Notes: generated from the letters alone by a model not told the origin. Numbered from the stretch's first letter, positions 17,167 through 26,428 are shown. The stretch: DNA of 64,000 nt from Natribacillus halophilus (GCF_900100185.1 NZ_FNEN01000004.1:62001-126000), one strand, 5' to 3'. Numbers and translations: made by a program.

Positions 17167-18342
17167 ATGGACATCCGTAAACTTGAAGAAGAAGAAAAAA
17201 AAGAAGCGGAAAACCTCGATGCCTTTGCCTTTCAGTTTGAACCGACAGAAGAACAGAGCAGGGAATTCAGGGAGCGGATGATTCCGGATAATATTTGGGT
17301 GGCCGTGGACGACGGCCAAATTCTTTCAAAGGTAGACATTCTGCCTACACGCATGTGGGTGTACGGCGCCTCAATGGCTGCCGGGGGTGTTTCCGGCGTG
17401 GCTACCTGGCCCGAAGGGCGCCGCGGCGGAAATGTCCGGCAATTGTTAAAGCAAAGTCTGCGTGACATGAAGTCACGCGGGCACGTTCTCTCCCTCCTTG
17501 ATCCTTTTGCGGTCAGTTACTATCGCAAATTCGGCTGGGAACTGTACTGCGATCAAACGACAGCGGTTTTAAAAAAGGAAGAATTCCCAGTCCCGAGCAA
17601 GGGCGGTACAGGGAGGTTCCGCCGCGTGAAAGACGAGGACTGGGGGGTCTTCAAGGAGATCTATGACCAGTATGCCCCCAGGTATAGCGGGATGATCGAC
17701 CGTGATGAGTGGTGGTGGAAGAATATTTTGCTAAACGCCCGCTTTAAAAATAAGCGGCGGATCGTTTATCAGGATGACGAGGGAAATGATCGCGGTTACG
17801 TGTTCTATAACGTGAAAAATGAGGTCATGAAAGTGTCCGAGTTCGTCGCTGTTGATCAGGAAGCGGAATCGGAATTATGGCGGCTCATCGCCAATCATGA
17901 TTCGATGGTCAAAGAGATGCGCATAACGATGCCAAATGATTTGCATTGGCGCTTCTTTATGCAAAACCCGGATGCCCTTGAGGAAAGAAGCATTCACTTT
18001 ATGGCCCGGATTGTGGACATGGAACGTTTTCTGGCGCAGTTTCCTTTTCAGCTTGAAGAAGGTGAGCAATTATCGCTTTCCGTCAGCGATGATTTCGCCG
18101 AATGGAACACGGGCAGCTATCAAGTTGAAAAAAAGAATGAGCAGACAGTTGTTCATAAAAACCCCGCAACGACGGGGCTCGTTCTGGAAACCGACATCAA
18201 GGGGCTGATTCCGTTTTTGTTTCGCTATGTCGATGGGGAAACGCTTCATAATAGCGGGATCATCAAAGGGTCCAAAGCGGCCATTACGCTATGGGAAAAG
18301 GCGATTCCCGAAGGGAAACCCTTCCTTTATGATGCGTTTTAA
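17167..18342 (+). CDS. Eis-like GNAT N-acetyltransferase with sterol-carrier-like domain
   Basis: 391 residues. The N-terminal GNAT domain has a conserved GGVSGVATWPEGRRGG segment (acetyl-CoA pyrophosphate loop, about residues 76-90), and a FAVSYYRKFGWE segment marks its end. A second GNAT-like region and a C-terminal sterol-carrier-protein-like domain (about 290-391) follow, the arrangement of the Eis family. Such enzymes acetylate amines, including aminoglycosides and peptides; the natural substrate here is unknown. ATG 17167 follows AGGAGGG, only 23 bases after the pycA stop, so it is probably cotranscribed with pycA. It ends at a terminator shared with the convergent ctaA. Confidence 0.88.
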   Translation: MDIRKLEEEEKKEAENLDAFAFQFEPTEEQSREFRERMIPDNIWVAVDDGQILSKVDILPTRMWVYGASMAAGGVSGVATWPEGRRGGNVRQLLKQSLRDMKSRGHVLSLLDPFAVSYYRKFGWELYCDQTTAVLKKEEFPVPSKGGTGRFRRVKDEDWGVFKEIYDQYAPRYSGMIDRDEWWWKNILLNARFKNKRRIVYQDDEGNDRGYVFYNVKNEVMKVSEFVAVDQEAESELWRLIANHDSMVKEMRITMPNDLHWRFFMQNPDALEERSIHFMARIVDMERFLAQFPFQLEEGEQLSLSVSDDFAEWNTGSYQVEKKNEQTVVHKNPATTGLVLETDIKGLIPFLFRYVDGETLHNSGIIKGSKAAITLWEKAIPEGKPFLYDAF

Positions 18343-18351
18343 CATGAAAAA

Positions 18352-18387
18352 AAGGGGTTGCCCCTGTTTGCGGGGCAGCCCCTTATT
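18352..18387. terminator. Bidirectional terminator between the Eis-like gene and ctaA
   Basis: AAGGGGTTGCCCC pairs with GGGGCAGCCCCTT with an A-run on the left, so it serves ctaA best and the Eis-like gene less strongly. Confidence 0.7.
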
Positions 18388-18391
18388 CGGA

Positions 18392-19282
18392 CTAATAGGC
18401 GCGGTTTCTCGTGGCAATCATGGCCATGTAACAAAGGACCGTGAACAGTAACGATACGGTTAGCGAATGGGTGAGCGCAGTGGCTAAATACGCGTCCGGG
18501 AAGAATACAATCGCTATGCCGGCGCCAGCTTGAATCATTACGAGGATAATGACAGCGATACCGCTCCCGGCGAGCATTTTGCTTTCATAGCGGTATCTGA
18601 AAGCCTGTACGAACAAGATAAAGAGCAGGACGACGAGAACGATGGCCGCGATCCGGTGTGTCATCTGTACGCCTGCCTGGAACCCAAAGTTGGCAACATC
18701 TCCGCAATGGGGGAATTGTGCACACGCGTATGTAGAACCGGTATGTTTTACATAAGCCCCGCTGTATATGACCGCATAGGTATAGGCAAGGACGAAAAAC
18801 AGATAACCGCGGAACCCTTTTTTGACCCGGGGAGCAGGTAGTCGCCTCCCGTCCTCGAAGGCAAGAGCGGTAAGTATGACGACCGTGGCAAAAGAAATCG
18901 CCGATATTCCGAAATGAAGGGCGAGCACGAGACTTGAAGAGCCGAATACGACGGCGGCCGCGCCCATTAAACCTTGAAAGATAATGAAGAGCACAGCCAT
19001 CAATGCCCAAAATTTTGTTTCCCGCATATGCGATAGTTTTTTAACGGACCAAAACGCCAGAATCACGACCATTAAACCGACGACACCGGAAACCATCCGG
19101 TGGCTGTATTCGATTAAGGTGGCGAGGGCGGGAGATGCAGGGACGAATTCGCCGAAACAGAGCGGCCATGTCTCGCCGCAACCGTCCCCGGAATCCGTCT
19201 TCGTAACGACGGAACCCTGTAATAGAACGATCAGCATGCCGATCGAGGTCAAAACGCCGAAAATCTTTAACCCTTTATTCAA
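18392..19282 (-). CDS. ctaA: Heme A synthase
   Basis: 296-residue integral membrane enzyme that oxidises heme O to heme A for the aa3/caa3 oxidases. About eight hydrophobic helices are seen. Hallmarks include the early extracellular loop CGETWPLCFGE with its Cys pair near residue 35, EYSHRMVSG (heme-ligand His near residue 60), a second Cys pair in CAQFPHCG, and MTHRIAA in the second half. Transcribed divergently from ctaB, as in B. subtilis. Length is usual. ATG 19282 follows AGAAGGTGATG-like sequence on the minus strand. Confidence 0.95.
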   Translation of the reverse strand: MNKGLKIFGVLTSIGMLIVLLQGSVVTKTDSGDGCGETWPLCFGEFVPASPALATLIEYSHRMVSGVVGLMVVILAFWSVKKLSHMRETKFWALMAVLFIIFQGLMGAAAVVFGSSSLVLALHFGISAISFATVVILTALAFEDGRRLPAPRVKKGFRGYLFFVLAYTYAVIYSGAYVKHTGSTYACAQFPHCGDVANFGFQAGVQMTHRIAAIVLVVLLFILFVQAFRYRYESKMLAGSGIAVIILVMIQAGAGIAIVFFPDAYLATALTHSLTVSLLFTVLCYMAMIATRNRAY

Positions 19283-19655
19283 AAAATCATCACCTTCTCT
19301 AAAACATTTAACTCGGCACGATTGACAAAAAGCACCCGAATGGATATCTTTTTATTGTATCTATTTTAATTGATAACATAAAAGCGGGCCTTATTGAAAA
19401 TAGTAAGAACAAGCTGTTCAGAAGTCAATTTTTTCGCCGGTGAACATTTAATGTCAATTTTATCGTGAAGCCGTAAAAAAAAGTGAAGTTTAATGAAACG
19501 ATTTCCTTTTTGAGCTATAATGATAAAGGAAACCGAAAGCCTTAGGTGCACTTATGCAGGATAAGATAGGACAAAACCCTTCCGATATGAGCTAGTAATA
19601 TAGTAAGATGGGTGAAGGGATGTAAGGCAAACGTACCATAAAGGGGGTGGAAGGG
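19283..19655. other. ctaA-ctaB divergent control region
   Basis: 373 bases without a gene. On the plus strand TTGACA (19322-19327) with a 17-base spacer and TATCTT could drive ctaB with a long leader; a TATAAT at about 19516 is nearer but lacks a good -35. ResD/CcpA control is known for this locus in B. subtilis, but I see no site I would assign. A remnant of the two-hairpin repeat lies at 19539-19570. Confidence 0.5.
19539..19570 (-). repeat. Dispersed two-hairpin repeat, remnant
   Basis: GCCTTAGGTGCACTTATGCA followed by GGATAAGA is the constant block of the repeat in reverse orientation, with one base difference (GGTGC for GTTGC). Both hairpins are missing. Confidence 0.7.
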
Positions 19656-20591
19656 ATGAAGTCGAATACGGCAGTCAAAGCAGCAGAAGCCCTCGAAGAA
19701 AAACAGGGTACCGTAGAGAAGACAGCGGACAAGCCGTGGAAGATTTATTTTGAGTTGGCAAAGCCGGGCATCGTCATGTCCAATTTGTTAACGGCGTTTG
19801 CCGGTTTTTACTTAGCAGTGGAGTATACGAGCGGATATAGTCTCGGAGGCAATTTTCACATCCTTTTGCTGACCATGCTCGGGATCGCGCTGGTGCTCGC
19901 CGGAGGGACCACCTTAAACAATTACATTGACAGGGATATCGATCCGTTGATGGAAAGTAAGAAAGAGCGGCCGACCGTGAAGGGGACGATTGAGCCAAAG
20001 AAAGTGCTTTATGCCGGCCTGCTGCAATCTGCGGTGGGGATAGCGGCTTTACTTGCCATTCAGCCTATGGCTGCTTTCATTGCGATGATCGGCCTTGTCG
20101 TTTATGTCATGGCCTACAGCATGTGGCTAAAACGGACCCATTCACTCAATACCGTCGTCGGAAGCCTGGCCGGAGCTGTACCTCCATTGATCGGGTGGGC
20201 AGCGGTTGATCCGGGCTTGCACATGTATGCCTGGTTAATGTTCGCGGTTATGTTCATGTGGCAGCCACCGCATTTTTTGGCATTGGCGATGATGAGAGTT
20301 GAAGAATATCGCTATGCCGGCATTCCGATGTTGCCGGTTGTGGCAGGCTTCAGGATGACGAAGAGGCAAATTCTTGTCTATATAACCGCCCTTATCCCTA
20401 TATCGTTACTGCTCTTCGGGTTTGGAATGATTTATACAATCGTGGCGGCAGCACTGGGTATCGGCTGGTTAGCCCTGGGTTTGAAGGGTGTTCGCTCTAA
20501 GGATGATACGAAATGGGCACGGTCCATGTTTATGTATTCACTCAGTTATTTGACCGTCCTGTTCGTCATCATGGTTGTCGTTCACATATGA
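19656..20591 (+). CDS. ctaB: Protoheme IX farnesyltransferase (heme O synthase)
   Basis: 311-residue UbiA-family membrane prenyltransferase converting protoheme to heme O, the substrate of CtaA. It has about eight to nine hydrophobic helices. The prenyl-diphosphate motif NNYIDRDID near residue 90 carries the metal-binding Asp residues, with a KERP segment after it. ATG 19656 follows AAAGGGGG by 8 bases; a GTG three codons earlier overlaps that site and is less likely. First gene of the ctaB-ctaCDEF run, with a 125-base gap before ctaC. Confidence 0.95.
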   Translation: MKSNTAVKAAEALEEKQGTVEKTADKPWKIYFELAKPGIVMSNLLTAFAGFYLAVEYTSGYSLGGNFHILLLTMLGIALVLAGGTTLNNYIDRDIDPLMESKKERPTVKGTIEPKKVLYAGLLQSAVGIAALLAIQPMAAFIAMIGLVVYVMAYSMWLKRTHSLNTVVGSLAGAVPPLIGWAAVDPGLHMYAWLMFAVMFMWQPPHFLALAMMRVEEYRYAGIPMLPVVAGFRMTKRQILVYITALIPISLLLFGFGMIYTIVAAALGIGWLALGLKGVRSKDDTKWARSMFMYSLSYLTVLFVIMVVVHI

Positions 20592-20716
20592 TCCGCTCGT
20601 TCAGGGCGGATTCCTTTACCGGAGTTTACATAAGTTACGACGTAGTGCCTATCTTGAACAGCCGCTAAGAGAGGCAGATAAGGAAGTGCTAGAAAGAAAG
20701 AGGGGTTTGAAAAGCA

Positions 20717-21829
20717 ATGAACGGTTGGAAGAGGTTTTTGCAGTTTGCGCCCTTAATGGCCATCGTGCTGTTGCTCGCCGGCTGCGGTGAACAGGGGCTG
20801 TCAGCATTAGACCCGATGGGGCCGCAATCGCAATGGATTTTCGACAATATGCTTCTAAGTCTTTACGTCATGGCTCTCGTCATTGTTGTCGTCTTTGTTC
20901 TCTTTTTTATTATCATCATAAGGTTTCGTCATAAAGAAGGGGATGACGAATATCCGGAGCAAGTGCACGGAAGTACGAAACTGGAAGTCGCCTGGACAGT
21001 CATTCCTATTCTGCTGCTGGCGATCCTCGCGGTTCCGACGATCACGGGCCAATTCTACTTAAGTGTCGGCGCTGAAGACATTGCCGAGGATGAAGAGGAC
21101 ATCGGAGACTTGGGAGACGCCGATGAAGAAATCGCCGAGGAAGACATTGCCGAGGATGCGTATGTCATTGATGTCACCGCTCATCAGTTCTGGTGGGAAT
21201 TCGATTACCCGGAAGGGTTTACGACCGGTAACGAAGTATACATCCCGGAAGGTGAAGAAGTCGTCTTTCAACTGGAAGCCGAAGACGTCATCCACTCGTT
21301 TTGGGTGCCCGCGTTGGCAGGCAAAGTGGATAATATCCCCGGGGTGACGAACCACTTGTGGCTGGAGGCGGATGAACCCGGCGTTTACATGGGGAAATGC
21401 GCCGAGCTCTGCGGCCCGTCGCACGCGTTGATGGACTTTAAATTGATTGCCATGGAAGAAGATGACTACGCCGCTTGGAACGAGGAGATGCAACAAGAGG
21501 AAGAAGAACCGGAGGAAACCCTCGCCCAGCAAGGCCGTGAACATTTTGAAGAAGAAGGCTGTCTTGCCTGTCACGCTGTCGAAGGCGAAGGGTCCGCACA
21601 AGGCCCGACATTAACGAATTTCGGTGATCGCAACCAAATTGCAGGCTTCCTCGATTACAGCGAGGAAAATTTACGAGACTGGATCCGAGATCCGGGTGCA
21701 TTGAAGCAAGGGACTAATATGCCGGCTTCACCCGGACTTGAAGATGATGAACTGGACGCGATTATCGCTTACCTGGATCAATTGGAAGCAGTGGATGATG
21801 AAACGACAGAGGAACTCGAGATACAGTAG
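20717..21829 (+). CDS. ctaC: Cytochrome c oxidase subunit II with fused cytochrome c (caa3 type)
   Basis: 370-residue membrane lipoprotein. Signal peptide with lipobox LLAGC (Cys near residue 23), two membrane helices (about 42-65 and 90-110), the cupredoxin domain with CuA ligands in CAELCGPSH and a downstream Met, then a C-terminal cytochrome c domain with heme motif CLACH near residue 283. It accepts electrons directly through its own heme. Between helix 2 and the CuA domain sits an acidic insert of about 30 residues (residues 118-147) with repeated EDIAED units that I do not expect in the family. Confidence 0.96.
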   Translation: MNGWKRFLQFAPLMAIVLLLAGCGEQGLSALDPMGPQSQWIFDNMLLSLYVMALVIVVVFVLFFIIIIRFRHKEGDDEYPEQVHGSTKLEVAWTVIPILLLAILAVPTITGQFYLSVGAEDIAEDEEDIGDLGDADEEIAEEDIAEDAYVIDVTAHQFWWEFDYPEGFTTGNEVYIPEGEEVVFQLEAEDVIHSFWVPALAGKVDNIPGVTNHLWLEADEPGVYMGKCAELCGPSHALMDFKLIAMEEDDYAAWNEEMQQEEEEPEETLAQQGREHFEEEGCLACHAVEGEGSAQGPTLTNFGDRNQIAGFLDYSEENLRDWIRDPGALKQGTNMPASPGLEDDELDAIIAYLDQLEAVDDETTEELEIQ

Positions 21830-21856
21830 TTACGCCTGTGAAGGAGGTTAATACAC

Positions 21857-23728
21857 GTGGTAAGTGAGGCTACAAACACGCTCAAAAAGAGCGTGTTTTG
21901 GGACTGGATGACAACCGTCGACCACAAAAAAATCGCCATCTTATACTTATTGGCCGGTACGCTCTTCTTCCTTAAAGCCGGCTTGATGGCTGTTATTTTT
22001 CGGATACAGCTCATAGCTCCGGAAATGGAATTTATAAGTGGTCAAACCTTTAATGAATTTATAACGATGCATGGAACGCTTATGCTGTTCCTTGCCGTGA
22101 CGCCGATTTTCTTTGCGTTTATGAACTTTGTTGTACCATTGCAAATCGGTGCGCGTGACGTGGCTTTTCCATTCGTCAACGCGCTCGGTTTCTGGTTATT
22201 TTTCCTCGGCGGCCTTTTACTTAGTCTCAGTTGGTTTTTCGGTGGGGCACCGGATGCCGGCTGGACGTCGTATGTACCGCTCGCCAGCCGGGAATTCGGA
22301 GGGGTCGGCATAGATTTCTATGTACTCGGTCTGCAAATTTCCGGCTTTGGGACACTCGTGTCCGGGATTAACTTTATCGTGACAATTATTAATATGCGCG
22401 CGCCGGGAATGACGATGATGCGTCTGCCTTTATTCTGCTGGACGACGCTTTTGACATCCATTCTGATCGTGTTCGCCTTTACGCCGCTTGCGGCCGGGCT
22501 TGCGTTATTAATGCTGGATCGAATCTTCGATGCCCAGTTCTTTATACCCGGCGAGGGCGGTAACGTCGTCATTTGGCAACATATCTTCTGGATTTTCGGA
22601 CACCCGGAAGTCTATATTCTCGTGCTTCCTGCCTTCGGGATGATTTCAGAAGTGATTCCCGCCTTTTCCAAGAAGCGGTTGTTCGGCTATACATCAATGG
22701 TGTTCGCCGTTCTGATCATCGCTTTTCTGTCATTTATGGTATGGATGCACCACATGTTTACCGTCGGTATCGGCCCGATTGCCAATTCGATTTTTGCGAT
22801 TTCAACGATGACGATCGCTGTTCCGACGGGGATTAAAATCTTTAACTGGCTGTTTACGATGTGGGGTGGCAAGCTCACCTTCAACACGGCCATGATCTTT
22901 GCAGCCTCCTTTGTTCCTACATTCGTCCTCGGCGGTGTCACCGGGGTCATGCTCGCGATGGCGCCTGTCGACCATCTCTACCATGACACGTATTTCGTCG
23001 TCGCTCACTTTCACTACATTATTGTGGGTGGAATCGTCCTGGGGATTTTTGCCGCGTTATTCTACTGGTATCCGAAGATGTTTGGACATAAGTTAAATGA
23101 AACCCTCGGGATGATCATGTTCTGGTTATTTTACATCGGGTTTCACCTTACCTTCTTTATTCAGCATATCCTCGGGCTTGTCGGCATGCCGAGACGTGTT
23201 TATACGTATTTGGAAGGCCAGGGTATGGATACGATGAATTTCATTTCAACGATTGGTGCATTTTTGATGGCCGTCGCGGTCATTATTCTCATCATCAATA
23301 TCGTCTACTCAGCGCTTAAGTCGGAACCGGTTACCGTCGACGACCCCTGGGACGCCCGTACGCTGGAATGGGCCACCCATACGCCGGTACCGGAGTACAA
23401 CTTTGCGCAAACGCCGCAAGTGCGTTCGCTCGACCCTGTCTTTTACGAAAAGATACATGGGAACGGAAAGATGAAACCGGCAGAACCGCTCGATGACATT
23501 CATATGCCAAGTGGAAGCATCCTTCCGTTTTTCATAAGTCTTGGCTTGTTTATCGCCGGATTTGGTTTCATTAGCTTCCACCTGGACCTGTTTATTTCGC
23601 CGTATGTATTGATTGCGATTGGTGGGATTGTAACCTTTGGGTCAATGGGGCTACGTTCCATGCAGACTGATCATGGTTATCACATTTCGAAAGAAACCGT
23701 GGAAGAAATGGAAAAGGAGTTGAGCTAA
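21857..23728 (+). CDS. ctaD: Cytochrome c oxidase subunit I
   Basis: 623-residue catalytic subunit with heme a, heme a3 and CuB; reduces O2 to water and pumps protons. About fourteen hydrophobic helices are seen. Motifs: MHGTLMLF (heme a His, near residue 75), GHPEVYILVLP (CuB His and the Tyr-linked site near 250), WMHHMFTVG (CuB His pair near 296) and the late HFHYI (heme a/a3 His pair near 384). GTG 21857 follows AAGGAGG. The gene runs directly into ctaE with a 3-base gap. Confidence 0.97.
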   Translation: MVSEATNTLKKSVFWDWMTTVDHKKIAILYLLAGTLFFLKAGLMAVIFRIQLIAPEMEFISGQTFNEFITMHGTLMLFLAVTPIFFAFMNFVVPLQIGARDVAFPFVNALGFWLFFLGGLLLSLSWFFGGAPDAGWTSYVPLASREFGGVGIDFYVLGLQISGFGTLVSGINFIVTIINMRAPGMTMMRLPLFCWTTLLTSILIVFAFTPLAAGLALLMLDRIFDAQFFIPGEGGNVVIWQHIFWIFGHPEVYILVLPAFGMISEVIPAFSKKRLFGYTSMVFAVLIIAFLSFMVWMHHMFTVGIGPIANSIFAISTMTIAVPTGIKIFNWLFTMWGGKLTFNTAMIFAASFVPTFVLGGVTGVMLAMAPVDHLYHDTYFVVAHFHYIIVGGIVLGIFAALFYWYPKMFGHKLNETLGMIMFWLFYIGFHLTFFIQHILGLVGMPRRVYTYLEGQGMDTMNFISTIGAFLMAVAVIILIINIVYSALKSEPVTVDDPWDARTLEWATHTPVPEYNFAQTPQVRSLDPVFYEKIHGNGKMKPAEPLDDIHMPSGSILPFFISLGLFIAGFGFISFHLDLFISPYVLIAIGGIVTFGSMGLRSMQTDHGYHISKETVEEMEKELS

Positions 23729-23731
23729 CCG

Positions 23732-24349
23732 ATGGCAGATACAGCTGATCTCTCAAAAGGACTTCCCACCAATCCGGAAAAAGCGACGCTCGAAGGCAAA
23801 AATAAATTTCTTGGTATGTTTGTCTTCCTCGCCGGTGAAGTGACGATGTTTGCCACTTTCTTCGGGACATATCTCGGCCTGAGAGATGGGACGGCCGGGG
23901 GGCCCGAACCGGCGGATCTCTTCCAGCTGCCGCTCGTGTTTATCATGACGATGATACTTTTGACGAGTTCACTGACGAGTGTGCTCGCAGTGTATGCGAT
24001 GAAGAAGAACCAGTTTCAGAAGCTGAAGCTCTGGATGTGGGTGACTTTCCTTCTGGGAGTGTCATTCCTTAGTTTGGAGATTTACGAGTTCGTGGAATAC
24101 TACGAGCACGGTTTGGGGTATACTTCAAGTGCCTTTGCTTCCTCTTTCTATACACTCGTCGGTTTACACGGCGCCCACGTATTGTTCGGACTCGGCTGGA
24201 TCCTCCTCCTTCTTCTTCGCTACAGGGGGACGGGAGTCACTTTGAGCAACGCACCGAAATTTTACGCGTTTAGTCTTTACTGGCACTTTATTGATGTGGT
24301 ATGGGTGTTTATTTTCACTGTCGTATACCTCATGGGAATTGGAGCGTGA
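23732..24349 (+). CDS. ctaE: Cytochrome c oxidase subunit III
   Basis: 205-residue membrane subunit with five predicted helices. Typical features are the GEVTMFATFF helix, TSSLTSVLAVYAMKK and the GLHGAHVLFGL helix; the YWHFIDVVWVFIF closing helix is diagnostic. It stabilises subunit I and proton supply. ATG 23732 is preceded by AAAAGGAG within the ctaD end. Its stop overlaps the region just before ctaF. Confidence 0.96.
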   Translation: MADTADLSKGLPTNPEKATLEGKNKFLGMFVFLAGEVTMFATFFGTYLGLRDGTAGGPEPADLFQLPLVFIMTMILLTSSLTSVLAVYAMKKNQFQKLKLWMWVTFLLGVSFLSLEIYEFVEYYEHGLGYTSSAFASSFYTLVGLHGAHVLFGLGWILLLLLRYRGTGVTLSNAPKFYAFSLYWHFIDVVWVFIFTVVYLMGIGA

Positions 24350-24354
24350 TCGAA

Positions 24355-24699
24355 ATGGCTGAAAACCTGGATCAATCGTTTGAAGAAAGTTCGATGTCCA
24401 ATGAGGAAAAACGAAAGATCAATCGTGAACAGCGGATTCAGATCATCGCATTCGCTTTTATGATCGGGATCACGATACTCGCGTTTCTCGCCGTAGGAAG
24501 CGAACAGCTCCCGGGTGTGTTCACGATTCCGTTTATCCTTTTCCTCGCCTTTGTACAGTTGATTTTACAGCTTTATTATTTCATGCACCTGAAAGATAAG
24601 GATCACGGCTGGCCGAATTCATTTATGATTTCGGGGCTTGTGCTGGCAGCACCGATGGTCGTGTCGCTCATATTGCTCATCGGAATCGTCAAGTATTAA
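24355..24699 (+). CDS. ctaF: Cytochrome c oxidase subunit IV (CtaF)
   Basis: 114-residue small subunit with a polar N-terminus and three hydrophobic helices (about 35-53, 60-78 and 92-112). The LQLYYFMHLKDKDH segment between helices 2 and 3 is the family signature. ATG 24355 is chosen because GGAG stands 10 bases upstream and the longer frame reads through ctaE coding sequence. Last gene of the operon, closed by a terminator. The caa3 assembly gene ctaG, which follows in B. subtilis, is not here. Confidence 0.92.
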   Translation: MAENLDQSFEESSMSNEEKRKINREQRIQIIAFAFMIGITILAFLAVGSEQLPGVFTIPFILFLAFVQLILQLYYFMHLKDKDHGWPNSFMISGLVLAAPMVVSLILLIGIVKY

Positions 24700-24700
24700 A

Positions 24701-24736
24701 AAAATCGGGCTAACGTCGCGTTAGCCCGGTTTTTTT
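24701..24736 (+). terminator. Terminator of the cta operon
   Basis: CGGGCTAACG pairs perfectly with CGTTAGCCCG around TCG, followed by seven T. Confidence 0.92.
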
Positions 24737-24737
24737 C

Positions 24738-24829
24738 GGCAGCTAAGAAAGTATAAACCACTTTCTTATTCTGCATAAGTGCAACTAAGGATTATCGCCT
24801 TAAAGGCTTGGCGATAAGCCAAGTTTTCT
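24738..24829 (+). repeat. Dispersed two-hairpin repeat, copy 3
   Basis: Full-length copy. Hairpin 1 AGCTAAGAAAGT to ACTTTCTTATTCTGC, the constant block, then hairpin 2 with TTATCGCC and GGCGATAAGCC arms around an inner TTAAAGGCTT. It starts within two bases of the cta terminator T-run. Confidence 0.9.
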
Positions 24830-24867
24830 AATTTGCGAATGTGTCAGAGGATCGTCAAAAGCCGGAT

Positions 24868-24896
24868 TTGGCGCACTCCATGATCTTTAGTATAAT
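24868..24896 (+). promoter_or_regulatory. Sigma-A promoter of the DUF420 gene
   Basis: TTGGCG (24868-24873), 17 bases, TATAAT (24891-24896), 24 bases before the start codon. Confidence 0.65.
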
Positions 24897-24919
24897 GCGG
24901 GGAGAAGGGGGTTGACCTC

Positions 24920-25468
24920 ATGGAACAATCAACAGAGTCACAACTAAAAGGAAAAAATTATATCCCGCTCGTCGTGACGCTAACGATCGTCATTAACGGA
25001 TCGATCGCCGTGTTCTTTTTTCTGGATGGCGCAAGCGCGTCCGCCCCTTTTGACGTAACGCTGTTGCCAATGTTGAATGCGATTTATAACAGCTTTACGA
25101 CCGTTTTTCTATTGGCGGCACTGTACGCGATTATGAAGAAGAACGTCAAGGCTCACCGTCGTTTTATCTATGCAGCGTTGGCAACGACGACCCTTTTTCT
25201 CGTCACATACTTGTTGCACCACGGGTTGGCGGAGTCTACCACATATGGCGGAGACGGCCTCATGGCCGGGATCTATTACTTTATTCTCGCCACGCACATC
25301 CCGTTAGCCGCGCTGATCGTCCCCCTCGCGTTGTTGTCCGTGATTTGGGGATATACGAATCAACTGCACAAACATCGCAAGATCGTACGCTGGACGATGC
25401 CGTTATGGTTGTACGTCAGCATCACCGGCGTCCTCATTTATCTTATGATATCCCCTTATTACACGTAA
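24920..25468 (+). CDS. DUF420 membrane protein, YozB/CtaM-like
   Basis: 182 residues with five predicted hydrophobic helices and conserved His residues in KKNVKAHRRFIYAA, YLLHHGL and a late HIPLAA segment. This is the DUF420 family, which includes B. subtilis YozB and staphylococcal CtaM. CtaM is needed for function of a heme-copper oxidase, and its His pattern suggests heme or copper handling. Placement after ctaF supports a role in oxidase maturation. It has its own promoter and terminator. ATG 24920 lies 8 bases after GGGGG. Confidence 0.85.
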   Translation: MEQSTESQLKGKNYIPLVVTLTIVINGSIAVFFFLDGASASAPFDVTLLPMLNAIYNSFTTVFLLAALYAIMKKNVKAHRRFIYAALATTTLFLVTYLLHHGLAESTTYGGDGLMAGIYYFILATHIPLAALIVPLALLSVIWGYTNQLHKHRKIVRWTMPLWLYVSITGVLIYLMISPYYT

Positions 25469-25478
25469 TAAGGGAGAA

Positions 25479-25518
25479 AATAATGGACAGGGGCTATGGC
25501 AGCCCCTGTCCATTATTG
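25479..25518. terminator. Bidirectional terminator after the DUF420 gene
   Basis: AATAATGGACAGGGGCT pairs perfectly with AGCCCCTGTCCATTATT around ATGGC. A-rich and T-rich flanks let it serve both convergent genes. Confidence 0.85.
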
Positions 25519-25869
25519 CTATAATTCTTCGTCAACCGACGTTAACAGTTGCTTGCATTTGTCTACGATATGATCCGGGAAATTTTCCTCTTCTCCGTGT
25601 TCTACCCCGTGAGGATAATAATGCCTTCCCAGTATGGGCGTCATCAATTTCACGGTTGTCTCATCGCCGGGAATGTCTCCATCGACGGCAAAGACGGGTA
25701 CACGCAGATAAAAGACGCCCGGGTCTCCCTCCACGGGCATTTTTAAATCAAACATCGCACGCTCGTAATCCCATTGTTCCGCAAAAATAAAGCCTTTCCC
25801 TCTCATGATGTCCAATAAACTTCCGAACCTGATTTCTTTATCCGGAAAGTTAAAGTCTGTTAGCTTCAA
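25519..25869 (-). CDS. YugN-like family protein
   Basis: 116-residue soluble protein with a strand-rich pattern (RAMFDLKMPVEGD, FYLRVPVFAVDGDIP) and a conserved ILGRHYYPHGVEH segment near residue 80. I assign it to the YugN-like family. In B. subtilis a relative, ylbA, lies downstream of ctaG at the matching place. No enzymatic motif is seen and the function is unknown. ATG 25869 follows GGAGG on the minus strand. Confidence 0.75.
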   Translation of the reverse strand: MKLTDFNFPDKEIRFGSLLDIMRGKGFIFAEQWDYERAMFDLKMPVEGDPGVFYLRVPVFAVDGDIPGDETTVKLMTPILGRHYYPHGVEHGEEENFPDHIVDKCKQLLTSVDEEL

Positions 25870-26011
25870 CGTTTTACCTCCTCAGAAACTCAATCTATCC
25901 TTAATCTTATTATGAATGCATCCATAATGCAACGCAAGTTTGGGCGAACGCAGGCGGGTGGATGTGCGTATAGTGATGAGTAGGGAATATGGCGTGAGGG
26001 AGGAGATCTTG

Positions 26012-26428
26012 GTGCAACATGAGCAACTGGACCCTTCGGTACGTGATTTCAGGGATTTTGTGAAGAGACATCCGAAGCTGGTCCGGGAAGTGAGGGCCGG
26101 TCAGGCGACATGGAATGGATTATACCAGGATTGGGTGATTCTCGGTGATGACGAGAGGCACTGGGCATCCTATAAGGATGGGACAGATCATGTTCATTCG
26201 GATTATTCGTCTTCTTCAATCGAAGGATTGCTGAATGGGAATCAAACCGTGGGCTCGCTCGTTAAAAAACTCGGTGAAATGAATGTCAATGATGTGCAAA
26301 ATTATTTAAATCAATTCAGCGGCGTCATGGGAAATGTTCAGGAGCTGATGAATCAATTCCAGACAAAACCGGGGTCCGGGCAACGAAGAGAGACCTATGA
26401 CCAGCCATTTTCATTCAGAGGTTTTTAA
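26012..26428 (+). CDS. ylbD: YlbD-type spore coat protein
   Basis: 138 residues. The N-terminal LDPSVRDFRDFVKRHPKLVREVRAG-type block, TWNGLYQDWVILG, and a glycine/glutamine-rich C-terminal part (NYLNQFSGVMGNVQELMNQF) match the YlbD family, annotated as putative spore coat components. GTG 26012 is chosen because GGAGG lies 8 bases upstream and it gives the family start; the frame stays open upstream to 25940. ylbE follows closely, as in B. subtilis. Confidence 0.8.
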   Translation: MQHEQLDPSVRDFRDFVKRHPKLVREVRAGQATWNGLYQDWVILGDDERHWASYKDGTDHVHSDYSSSSIEGLLNGNQTVGSLVKKLGEMNVNDVQNYLNQFSGVMGNVQELMNQFQTKPGSGQRRETYDQPFSFRGF

